Part shown: piece after piece, positions 1 to 5,662 of the stretch | Numbering within the stretch: the stretch's first letter is position 1 | How the letters are laid out: every line of letters starts with the position of its first letter | Origin: Chloroflexota bacterium | Lineage (GTDB): Bacteria > Chloroflexota > UBA6077 > FW602-bin22 > JACQUS01 | Assembly (NCBI GenBank): GCA_016210125.1 | Contig: JACQUS010000090.1 | Coordinates: forward strand, 1-6,121 | Direction: 5' to 3' | DNA: 6,121 bases | Made by a program: the position numbers and the translations under genes | Notes under the pieces: generated by a model | Databases searched by the model: none | What the model saw: the letters and a program-made list of their open reading frames with translations, nothing else | Told to the model about the DNA's origin: nothing

Positions 1-183
1 AGCTCAAGGAGCATGCGCCTCTCCTACGAGGGAACCCGCTTGCGGTGCTGGCCCCACCCCACCCGAAGCGAGACGCAAAGGGGCTTCGCCCCACTGCACC
101 CCCGCGCAGTGCGGCCTTCGCTCATCGATCGCCGGCGTGTGGCAGGGAGACACCCGGCTTGGCCCTCGGCAGGCGGCCCGCAT
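1..183. repeat. Non-coding tail after nuoG with GC-rich hairpins
   Basis: No gene is supported here. It lies 3' of the nuoG stop. Positions 80-92 form a perfect hairpin GGGGC-TTC-GCCCC, and 92-97 pairs with 106-111 (CACTGC/GCAGTG, 8-nt loop). Together they may act as a transcription terminator for the minus-strand operon, although no T-tract follows, so a dispersed repeat is equally likely. Positions 104-152 resemble 5737-5777: both have GCGCAG, then CGCTYATC, then the identical ATCGCCGGCGT and a following AGGGA. Short reading frames crossing this stretch have no recognisable protein character. Confidence 0.55.
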
Positions 184-2358
184 TTACCGCGCGGTCTCGA
201 CCGGCGCCTCGGCGGCCAGCGGCCACGGCCACTGGAGGCCCTTCTCCCCTAGGCGCTCGACCGTCAGGCCGCGGTAGGGCGCCACGGCTTCGGCCAGCTC
301 GCGCAGGACGTCGGCCGGGCCAGCGTAGCGCCACTCGTGGCCCAGCTCCTTGGCCAGCGCGACGATAGTTTGCCAGTCGGGCCGCGCCTCGCCCGGTGGC
401 GCGAAGCCCGGCCGCACGCGCTGCACGCGGCGCTCCAGGCTGGTGAGCGTGCCCTCGCGCTCGGCGAAGCTGGCGCCGGGCAGCACCACGTCGGCGCGCT
501 GCGCCGCCGGCGTCAGGAAGATGTCGGCCACGACCAGAAACGGCAGCCGGTCGAGCGCCGCGCCCCAGCGCGCGTCGGCGCTCGGGTCGACGCCGGCCAG
601 GAAGAGCGCACGCACCGTGCCGTCGGCGATGGCCGCCGGCAGGTCCTCGGCGGCCACGCCGCCAGCCGGTGGCGGCGTGCCCCAGAGCGCGGCCAGGTCG
701 TGCCGCGCCGCCTCGTCGGCCGCGCGCTGGCCGGGCAGCAGCGTTGGGTGCAGGCCGAGGTCGAGCGCACCCTGCTCGTTGGCCCCGCGCACCAATCCAC
801 CGACCGTCGCGCCGCTCGCCGGCGAGAGGCCGAGCAGGTCGGCCAGCGCGCGGACGCCGGCGACGAACGTCGCGCCCGCGGTTCCGGCGGCCAGGTCGCG
901 CCGGTAGAGCAGCGCGGCGCGGCCAGGCGCGGCTGCCGCCAGCGCCGCCACGGCCGCCTGCGGGACGGGCGGGCCGTCGAGCGCCGCCAGCGTTGCGACC
1001 AGGCCGGCGTCGGCCAGAGCGGCGCCCTGCTGCTCGGCCAGCGCCTTCAGCAGCGCCAGGAAGGTGCGCGCCTCGCCGCCCGGCGGGCACTGGAGCCACG
1101 CGGCGGCGTCGGCGACGAGGTCGATGCACTCGCTGGCGATGACCACGAGCTTGGCGCCGCGGCGCTTGGCCTTCTTCAGCCGCAGGTCGAGCACGGGTTG
1201 GTGGACCAGCGGGGTCACGCCGACGAGGATGACGCTCTGGGCCGTCTCTAGCGCAGCGATGCTGCCGGCCAGCGCGTCGTAGCCGAAGGGCGTGGCCGCC
1301 GGCAGCGGCTGGCGTGGCGCGTGGTCAACGCTGTTCGAGCCGAGGGCGACGCGGAAGAGCTTCTGGAACAGGTACAGCTCCTCGTTGGTCCACTGCACCG
1401 AGGCCAACCCGGCGGCGGCGCTTCCGGCATCGGCCAGCCCCCGCGCCGCGGCGCGCAGAGCCTCGTCCCAGGTGGCCGGCCGGAGCTGCCCGTCGCGGCG
1501 CACGAGGGGTTGCTGGAGGCGCTCCGCGCTGTTGGCGAACGCGTAGGTGAAGCGCCCGCGATCGCAGAGCCAGCCGTCGTCCACCGGCGTGTTCTCGCGC
1601 GCGGTGATGCGCTTGACGCTCCAGTCGCGCACGCCGACCCACACGTTGCAGCCGACGCTGCACATCGAGCAGACGCTCGGAACGTTAGTCAGGTCCCAGC
1701 AGCGCGCCGTAAAGCGGAACAGGCGGCTGGTCAGCGCGCCGACCGGGCAGAGCTCGATGGTATTGCCCGAGAAGGGCGAGTCGAAGGTGCGCCCGGGCAT
1801 CACGGCGATCTCGCTGTACGAGCCGCGGTCGACCACCGTCAGCGACTCGTCGCCGGCGACCTCGCGCTGAAAGCGCACGCAGCGGTAGCACATGATGCAG
1901 CGCTCGCGGTCGAGCACGATGTAGTCGCTGAGCTGGATGGGCTTGCGGAAGTGGCGCTTCGGCTCGTAGAAGCGGCTGACGCCCGGGCCGTAGGCGAAGG
2001 TGATGTCTTGGAGCGGGCACTCGCCGCCCTTGTCGCACACCGGGCAGTCGAGCGGATGATTGGTCAGCAGCATCTCGACCACGCCGCGCTGCGCCGCAGT
2101 GGCCTCCGCGCTCCGCGTATAGACGACCATGCCGTCGGCCACCGGCGTGCTGCAGGCGGTCTGGAGGCGCGGCATCTTCTCGATCTGGACGAGGCACATG
2201 CGGCAGGCGCCGACCGGGGCGAGCTTCGGGTGGTAGCAGAAGACGGGGATGTCGATCTTGGCCTGTTTGGCAGCCTCCACGAGCAGCGTGCCCTTGGGCA
2301 CGACGACCTCGCGGCCGTCGATGGTGAGCTTGACGGTGTTCGCGGGCGCTTCGGCCAT
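184..2358 (-). CDS. nuoG: NADH-quinone oxidoreductase subunit G (complex I Fe-S/molybdopterin-fold subunit)
   Basis: Electron-carrying subunit of the peripheral arm of respiratory complex I; it passes electrons from NADH through Fe-S clusters towards quinone. From the ATG at 2358 the protein has 724 residues (Thermus Nqo3 is near 780, E. coli NuoG near 900). The N-terminal ferredoxin-like domain holds [2Fe-2S] ligands C41, C52, C55, C69. H101, C105, C108, C114 is the His-containing N5 site; C154, C157, C160, C204 is N4; C230, C233, C237, C265 is the N7 site seen in only some NuoG. The rest is a molybdopterin-oxidoreductase fold, with RADVVLPGASFAEREGT near 621-637. The VDHAPRQ stretch (344-350) lacks the Cys/Sec of formate dehydrogenases, which argues against that reading. 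An in-frame GTG at 2400 would add 14 unconserved residues; ATG is preferred, with a weak AGGA 9 nt upstream. No nuoF or nuoH is adjacent in the visible DNA. Confidence 0.93.
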   Translation of the reverse strand: MAEAPANTVKLTIDGREVVVPKGTLLVEAAKQAKIDIPVFCYHPKLAPVGACRMCLVQIEKMPRLQTACSTPVADGMVVYTRSAEATAAQRGVVEMLLTNHPLDCPVCDKGGECPLQDITFAYGPGVSRFYEPKRHFRKPIQLSDYIVLDRERCIMCYRCVRFQREVAGDESLTVVDRGSYSEIAVMPGRTFDSPFSGNTIELCPVGALTSRLFRFTARCWDLTNVPSVCSMCSVGCNVWVGVRDWSVKRITARENTPVDDGWLCDRGRFTYAFANSAERLQQPLVRRDGQLRPATWDEALRAAARGLADAGSAAAGLASVQWTNEELYLFQKLFRVALGSNSVDHAPRQPLPAATPFGYDALAGSIAALETAQSVILVGVTPLVHQPVLDLRLKKAKRRGAKLVVIASECIDLVADAAAWLQCPPGGEARTFLALLKALAEQQGAALADAGLVATLAALDGPPVPQAAVAALAAAAPGRAALLYRRDLAAGTAGATFVAGVRALADLLGLSPASGATVGGLVRGANEQGALDLGLHPTLLPGQRAADEAARHDLAALWGTPPPAGGVAAEDLPAAIADGTVRALFLAGVDPSADARWGAALDRLPFLVVADIFLTPAAQRADVVLPGASFAEREGTLTSLERRVQRVRPGFAPPGEARPDWQTIVALAKELGHEWRYAGPADVLRELAEAVAPYRGLTVERLGEKGLQWPWPLAAEAPVETAR

Positions 2359-2437
2359 CGGCACCGATCCTGGCGCGGCGTCTCCTCGGAAGCCTAGCAC
2401 ATCCGCCGCCGGCGTGCAGGCCCGCGCGGCGCAGGCC

Positions 2438-3247
2438 CTAGTCCGGCGGGCGCACGCGGTCGCCGGGCAGGTGGCGCCGCGGCGGGCCAGTGTACGCCAG
2501 GCCCTCGATCTGCCGGATGCGCACGCCGCTCTGGATCTCCTCGACGGTGTGGGCGATGACGCCGGGCATCATCGAGAGCGCGGCGATGGCCGCCATCTCG
2601 AGCGGGTGGAAGCCCATATCGCTCAGCACGGCCGCGAGCGCGCCGTCGACGTTCATGACCAAGGCACGGCCGGTGGCCCGATTCAGCTCCGCGAGGATGG
2701 CCTCGTAGAGCTGCGCGTGCTCGGCCCAGAAGCCGAGCACCTGGGCCAGCTCGCGTAGGCGCCGTGCCCGCGGGTCCTCGTGCCCGGCGGTCGGATGCCC
2801 GGCGCCTGGCAGACGCTCCTTGCGGGCGACCAGCTCCGCGGCCACCTCGCGTGCCGTCTGCTCACGGGTCAGGCCGGCGGCCATGCGCCGCCGCGCGTCC
2901 TGGATGAACTCGCCGGAGTGCTGCGGGGAGACCGCGTACACGCCTTGCGCCAGGATGCCGGCCGCCAGGCCGGCGTTGATGCTCGGGTTGGCCGAGACGA
3001 CCACGCGCGCCGCGTAGGGCGCCGGGCCGATCGGATACTCGACGATCGAGCAGAGCGCCCCGTCGAGCATGCGTGTCTCGATCTCCGAGGGCAGGCGACC
3101 CTTGAGCGCCAGGAACAGCACCTCGGTGTAGGTGAGGTTGCCGATGAGCTCCTCGATGGGATAGCCGCGCACCAGGAACTCGCCTGCGCTGGTCACCTCG
3201 CCCACGGCGGTGCGCCAGTAAGCGCGGCCGCGCTGCTCGTCCGACAC
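2438..3247 (-). CDS. Short citrate synthase-family protein, citryl-CoA lyase-like
   Basis: A 269-residue protein of the citrate synthase superfamily, far shorter than the roughly 370-430 residues of true citrate synthases. Short proteins of this kind are often annotated citryl-CoA lyase, which splits citryl-CoA into acetyl-CoA and oxaloacetate. The three catalytic positions seem kept: H110 (SPQHSGEF, matching the HGGA histidine), H151 (GAGHP...DPRARRL, matching GxGHRxxxxxDPR) and D201 (NVDGAL). The Arg that usually follows the second His is Pro here, so the exact substrate is uncertain. The N-terminal SAGEFLVRGYPIEELIGNLTYTEVLFLALKG fold segment (about 20-50) is typical of the family. The start is GTG with a strong AAGGAGG 7 nt upstream. 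It begins 3 bp after the nitrilase-like gene, so the two are translationally close. A lyase, a synthase or a non-catalytic relative are all possible. Confidence 0.78.
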   Translation of the reverse strand: MSDEQRGRAYWRTAVGEVTSAGEFLVRGYPIEELIGNLTYTEVLFLALKGRLPSEIETRMLDGALCSIVEYPIGPAPYAARVVVSANPSINAGLAAGILAQGVYAVSPQHSGEFIQDARRRMAAGLTREQTAREVAAELVARKERLPGAGHPTAGHEDPRARRLRELAQVLGFWAEHAQLYEAILAELNRATGRALVMNVDGALAAVLSDMGFHPLEMAAIAALSMMPGVIAHTVEEIQSGVRIRQIEGLAYTGPPRRHLPGDRVRPPD

Positions 3248-3250
3248 GCC

Positions 3251-4147
3251 TCAGCCTCCTTCGCGCCACCGCTGGTAAAGCTCCGGGCGGCGCTGCCGCA
3301 GCGTCGGCACCTCCGAGCGCGCGCGGCTCTCGCGCAGCCGGTCCAGGTCGAGGTCGGCGACGACACACTCCGTGTCGTCCGTCCCCTGCGCCAGCACACC
3401 GTCGTCGAGGCGGAACACGTCGTCGATCGGCGCCGCCACCAGCGCGCGGCCCACGCCGACGAGCGGCGCGTCGTCCGGCAGACCGAGGGTGCCGACCAGC
3501 GGCGCGAGGACGACGAAGAGCTGGCTCTCGACGGCCCGCGCGTGGCAGCAGTAGCGCACGCGGTGGAAGCCGCGCTGGCTGTAGGTCAGCGACGGGCAGA
3601 GCAGCACCTCGACGCCGCGGAGCGCCAGCGCGCGCACCACCTCCGGGAACTCCACGTCGTAGCAGATGGCGATGCCGACCCTCGCCGACCCGACGTCGGC
3701 GACCACAAGGTCCTCGCCCGCGGTGGTGGCGATGGCCAGCTCGGGCCGCGTCAGGTGCAGCTTGTCCTGGCGCGTGACGCGGCCGTCCGCGTGAAAGAGA
3801 TACGCCGTGTTGCGGTGGCCGCCGGCCTGGTCGGCGCGCCAGTGGCTGCCGGCGAGCAGCCAGAGGCCCCGCGCCGCGGCCAGCTCGCGCATCGCCGCCT
3901 CGTACTCGTCGGTCAGCGCCGGAAAGACCGCCCGGAACGCCGCGCCCATCTCGCGGGCCGTCAGGCGCTCGTAGCCGGGCAGCGCCGCCAGGAGGCCGAG
4001 TGTCGCGAGCTCCGGTAGCACGACCAGGTGCGCGTCGCGCGCCGCGGCCTGATCGACCAGCGCGCCGACCTGGCGCCGCCACTCAGCAACGGAGCACGCC
4101 GGCCGCAGGGCCATCTGGGCGACCGCTACGCGCAGGATGTCGGCCAC
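3251..4147 (-). CDS. Carbon-nitrogen hydrolase (nitrilase superfamily)
   Basis: Soluble amidohydrolase of the nitrilase superfamily, which cleaves non-peptide C-N bonds in amides, ureido acids or nitriles. Numbered from the GTG at 4147 (298 residues), the Glu-Lys-Cys triad is visible: E46 in VVLPELATLG, K129 in DKLHLTRPE (E136 may be the second structural Glu) and C162 in GIAICYDVEFPE, followed by the family-typical ARAVESQLFVV near 203-213. Length is normal for a single-domain member; there is no signal peptide or membrane segment. Substrate cannot be told from sequence; the CYDVEFPE form is shared by several amidase branches. A TTG at 4159 would add four residues (MRRP), but the AGGAGG there looks like the ribosome-binding site for the GTG, and MADILRVAVAQM is a typical beginning. 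It is the first gene of the three-gene run, 54 bp from the end of the IS remnant. Confidence 0.88.
   Translation of the reverse strand: MADILRVAVAQMALRPACSVAEWRRQVGALVDQAAARDAHLVVLPELATLGLLAALPGYERLTAREMGAAFRAVFPALTDEYEAAMRELAAARGLWLLAGSHWRADQAGGHRNTAYLFHADGRVTRQDKLHLTRPELAIATTAGEDLVVADVGSARVGIAICYDVEFPEVVRALALRGVEVLLCPSLTYSQRGFHRVRYCCHARAVESQLFVVLAPLVGTLGLPDDAPLVGVGRALVAAPIDDVFRLDDGVLAQGTDDTECVVADLDLDRLRESRARSEVPTLRQRRPELYQRWREGG
3255..3261 (-). promoter_or_regulatory. Shine-Dalgarno of the citryl-CoA lyase-like gene
   Basis: The minus strand reads AAGGAGG, 7 nt before the GTG at 3247. It lies within the last codons of the nitrilase-like gene, whose TGA is at 3251-3253. It fixes the GTG start and implies that both proteins are made from one transcript. 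Confidence 0.85.
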
Positions 4148-4150
4148 GGG

Positions 4151-4157
4151 CCTCCTC
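4151..4157 (-). promoter_or_regulatory. Shine-Dalgarno of the nitrilase-like gene
   Basis: The minus strand reads GAGGAGG, ending 3 nt before the GTG at 4147; its first GAGG is 6 nt away. This supports the GTG rather than the TTG at 4159, which would lie on top of it. The spacing is tight, so the TTG start is not ruled out. Confidence 0.55.
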
Positions 4158-4197
4158 AAACGGTTTCACCGTCGCCGTGGCATCGTAGGGACGAAGC

Positions 4198-4201
4198 TTG
4201 T
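4198..4201 (+). repeat. Target-site duplication, left copy (TTGT)
   Basis: TTGT directly abuts the left inverted repeat and recurs at 4774-4777 directly outside the right one. A 4-bp match could arise by chance, but its exact placement at both ends, and the fact that removing one copy restores a palindrome, support a true duplication. Confidence 0.7.
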
Positions 4202-4216
4202 GAGCCTGTCCCAGAA
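4202..4216 (+). repeat. Terminal inverted repeat of the IS derivative (operon side)
   Basis: GAGCCTGTCCCAGAA, a perfect complement of 4759-4773. It lies 54 bp upstream of the nitrilase-like start codon, so sequences in this end could influence the operon promoter. Confidence 0.85.
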
Positions 4217-4385
4217 AGGTCCGTGATGGGAGACCTCAGGTCAGTAATGCGGCTAGCACAGCACGCGAGGCGCGCGGCCCTGCCGCCTGGCCGCGCCGCA
4301 GGGGCCCTGCTGCACCCGTTGGCGCACGCTCGTCTCTGTCCAGGAGCCGCCCGCGCCCGCATCCCCTCCCGCTTAGCCGCTTCCG

Positions 4386-4690
4386 CTACGGCACCTGCTC
4401 CCGACAGGCAGCCTCCAACTTGCGGGACGAGCGCACCCCGGTCATAAACCCGTACAGCCACACGCTCAGCAGCACCGGGGCAGCATAGGCAGGCGCTCCC
4501 AGCGCATCGCCCTCCGGCGCGATGCCAAACGCGCGCCACGCGGCGTGGCTCAGGGCCTCGACGAAGGCGGCGACGAACCGTACCGGATGGTCGCTGGGGA
4601 CGAGGTGGTCGAGCGCGGGCGGCAAAAGCCACGCCTGATCACGGGTGATTGGCGTCGTAGAAGGCGCGCGACGAGTGGGCGTACGGGCAT
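4386..4690 (-). pseudogene. Truncated, frameshifted IS1182-family transposase (N-terminal domain)
   Basis: The minus strand from 4649 encodes 87 residues beginning ITRDQAWLLPPALDHLVPSD and ending VRSSRKLEAACREQVP before a TAG at 4386. This is the N-terminal transposase domain of IS1182-like elements (LLPP-LD--VP-DHPVRFV, then LL--WLYGFMTGVRSSRKLEAACRE). Full proteins have roughly 400-550 residues, so the DDE core is gone. No start codon is evident in this frame. An ATG at 4690 with an AAGGAG 8-9 nt upstream looks like the original start, but it lies in another frame, so a small indel probably sits between 4690 and 4649. The sequence after the stop does not continue the expected family pattern, which points to an internal deletion near 4385. 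Confidence 0.85.
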
Positions 4691-4758
4691 CGGCGCTGCT
4701 CCTTGGACCACCTCGCCGTTCAGTATAAGCGGTCCCCTGACCAAGCACTCGTCTGTAC

Positions 4759-4773
4759 TTCTGGGACAGGCTC
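4759..4773 (-). repeat. Terminal inverted repeat of the IS derivative (transposase-start side)
   Basis: TTCTGGGACAGGCTC on the plus strand, a perfect 15-bp complement of 4202-4216. The presumed transposase start (4690) lies about 70 bp inside it, a usual distance for an IS promoter end. Confidence 0.85.
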
Positions 4774-4777
4774 TTGT
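4774..4777 (+). repeat. Target-site duplication, right copy (TTGT)
   Basis: TTGT directly outside the right inverted repeat, matching 4198-4201. Counting the final C of the repeat, CTTGT also matches 4197-4201, so a 5-bp duplication with ends one base shorter is a less likely alternative. Confidence 0.7.
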
Positions 4778-4815
4778 ATTCGCCCCGTCCGGGCGAACAC
4801 AGCGGTCGCCCCTGC

Positions 4816-5140
4816 GACCGCATGTCGCCATATTCAAGGTGAAACAGTATCAGCTCTCGACGTAGCCCGGGCGGGCGGCCCCGCCCCTCCCCATGAGGAT
4901 CGCCCAATGAGGATCCCCCAAAGGGGGTGAAGCTCCCTTTGGATTCCCCCTCTCGCAGGCGAGGCTCTTGGCGCGCCGAGGGGCGCAAATACCCCTCGAT
5001 CTCGCCCTTCCAGGGGCGGGTGTCCCCCGATGCATCGCGACACGGAGTAGGCGTCACCGCGTGCTGAGGTCGCGCAGCGCGGCCCGGCACGCCGCGGTTT
5101 TGCCGGCAGGGATGGCCCTGGAGCGTCGCCGGACGATCGG
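4816..5140. repeat. Gene-free stretch with a hairpin cluster and tandem repeat
   Basis: No gene is supported in these 325 bases. Visible structures: GGGCGG/CCGCCC (4869-4874 with 4881-4886); a 14-bp tandem pair, ATGAGGATCSCCCA, at 4893-4906 and 4907-4920 (13 of 14 identical); a strong hairpin at 4918-4942; and CGAGGGG/CCCCTCG (4977-4983 with 4992-4998, 8-nt loop). Reading frames open through this DNA translate to proline-, arginine- and glycine-rich text with no family character. The composition suggests dispersed intergenic repeats. Some of it may lie in the 3' untranslated region of the tautomerase transcript, but no clear hairpin plus T-tract terminator is seen. Confidence 0.6.
4918..4942. 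repeat. Strong intergenic hairpin
   Basis: CCAAAGGG at 4918-4925 pairs with CCCTTTGG at 4935-4942. Extending inwards with one G-T and one G-C pair leaves a 5-base loop (4928-4932). AAAGGGG followed by a small loop and CCCC also occurs at 77-92, so both may belong to one repeat family. There is no adjacent T-tract on either strand, so an intrinsic terminator is possible but not shown. Confidence 0.6.
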
Positions 5141-5530
5141 CTAGCTGCTCGCCGCCGGCACGGCCTCGAGCTCGGGCGTGATGAGCCTCAGGTCGCGCAG
5201 CCGCTCGCCCTGCACGATGAAGCCGCGCTTCGGCGTCTCGCGGATCAGCAAGACGAGGTCGTCCTGCTGCGCGCCGATGGTCTCGCGCAGCGCCTGGGCC
5301 AGCAGGGCGTTGAGCGCCATGCCGCGCTCCTCCTCCCGGCCGCGGCCGGGGCGCAGGTCGACGGTGGCGATCACCAGGCCCTCGCCGGGCTCGCTGAACA
5401 TCTCGCGGATGGCCACGTAGATGTGCTCGTTGGCCCAGGTCTTGGCGACCGCCTCGTGGACCTTGGCGCGCAGCGCAGCCTTCTGGTCGCGGGTCAGCCC
5501 CTCCGGCACGTCCATACGGATGATCGGCAC
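5141..5530 (-). CDS. Tautomerase-superfamily protein, probable fused two-unit 4-OT type
   Basis: A 129-residue protein beginning MPIIRMDVPEGLTRDQK. After Met removal this gives the N-terminal Pro that acts as the catalytic base in 4-oxalocrotonate tautomerase relatives. Residues 2-45 fit one beta-alpha-beta unit (PII-MDVPEGLT-DQK, helix, IYVAIREM). Residues 52-109 look like a second unit (LVIATVDLRPGRGREEERG, helix, DDLVLLIRETPKRGFIVQG), without a proline at its equivalent first position. Single 4-OT subunits have about 62 residues, so this is probably a fused, asymmetric form; the actual substrate is unknown. The tail after about 112 (LRLITPELEAVPAASS) is variable. The GTG start at 5530 is supported by GGGAGGT 6 nt upstream. 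It stands alone, 287 bp from the TIR gene and about 1 kb from the next operon. Confidence 0.8.
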   Translation of the reverse strand: MPIIRMDVPEGLTRDQKAALRAKVHEAVAKTWANEHIYVAIREMFSEPGEGLVIATVDLRPGRGREEERGMALNALLAQALRETIGAQQDDLVLLIRETPKRGFIVQGERLRDLRLITPELEAVPAASS

Positions 5531-5536
5531 GGCAAC

Positions 5537-5543
5537 ACCTCCC
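5537..5543 (-). promoter_or_regulatory. Shine-Dalgarno of the tautomerase gene
   Basis: The minus strand reads GGGAGGT, 6 nt before the GTG at 5530. It confirms the GTG start, which also puts Pro directly after the initiator Met as the family needs. Confidence 0.8.
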
Positions 5544-5608
5544 TCTCCCGCGCTCGTTCACCGGGCGATAGGTCTCCACGCGCGCTGGTTGCCGCCGGGG
5601 TGTGCCGG

Positions 5609-5627
5609 GGAGGTCTCCTACACCTCC
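5609..5627. repeat. Inverted repeat upstream of the tautomerase gene
   Basis: GGAGGT at 5609-5614 and ACCTCC at 5622-5627, with 7 nt between, lie about 80-100 bp upstream of the tautomerase start. It could be an operator half-site pair or part of a leader hairpin. No clear -35/-10 promoter boxes were found beside it, so the role is only a guess. Confidence 0.3.
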
Positions 5628-5662
5628 TCTGGGCTCCCGTGCAAATGGCTTGCAGGCGCTAC

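Larger units (their letters stand above)
4202..4773 (-). mobile_element. Deletion derivative of an IS1182-type insertion sequence, 572 bp
   Basis: The ends are perfect 15-bp inverted repeats: GAGCCTGTCCCAGAA at 4202-4216 and its complement at 4759-4773. Beyond 15 bp the arms stop matching. Flanking TTGT on both sides fits a target duplication. Inside, the minus strand encodes the N-terminal domain of an IS1182-like transposase (pseudogene entry), but nothing of the DDE catalytic domain. A full element of this family is usually about 1.5-1.9 kb, so most of the interior has been lost while both ends stayed. The element could only move if a full-length relative supplies transposase. The 4218-4385 part has no recognisable coding content; it contains two imperfect copies of GGTCMGTRATGSG (4217-4229 and 4237-4249). 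Confidence 0.82.
4185..4815. repeat. Palindromic intergenic repeat split by an IS derivative
   Basis: If 4202-4777 (element plus one target copy) is removed, 4185-4201 joins 4778-4815 into a 55-bp imperfect palindrome. The inner stem is TTCGCCC/GGGCGAA (4779-4785 with 4791-4797, loop CGTCC). The outer arms, GTAGGGACGAAGCTTGTA and the complement of 4798-4815, agree at 11 of 18 positions. The form GTAGGG-CGA...TCGCCCCTGC is that of dispersed palindromic repeats found between genes in many GC-rich genomes. It would fold into a long RNA or cruciform hairpin and may once have lain between the tautomerase gene and the operon. Confidence 0.65.

Noticed and set aside
122..1129. Long Arg/Ala/Gly-rich minus-strand reading frame overlapping nuoG
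   Set aside because: Low-complexity translation typical of an alternate frame in GC-rich DNA; nuoG in this span has clear family motifs.
184..2358. Formate dehydrogenase alpha subunit or NAD-reducing hydrogenase subunit instead of NuoG
   Set aside because: The active-site Cys/Sec expected after NxVDH is absent (VDHAPRQ), and the N-terminal cluster set plus the N7 ligands and C-terminal layout fit NuoG.
1321..2397. Long plus-strand frame antisense to nuoG
   Set aside because: It mirrors the coding frame of nuoG and has no recognisable domain; it is rich in Ala, Arg, Val, Asp and His as expected for an antisense frame.
2780..4018. Long plus-strand frame antisense to the lyase-like and nitrilase-like genes
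   Set aside because: It spans two genes with clear catalytic motifs on the other strand, and its translation shows no family signature.
4156..4632. Minus-strand 158-residue frame through the IS derivative
   Set aside because: It overlaps the transposase fragment in a different frame. The part after the deletion point (VAEAAKREG onwards) could not be matched with any confidence to the transposase interior.
4893..4920. Start of a CRISPR or iteron array
   Set aside because: Only two 14-bp units, directly adjacent with no spacers and no further copies nearby.
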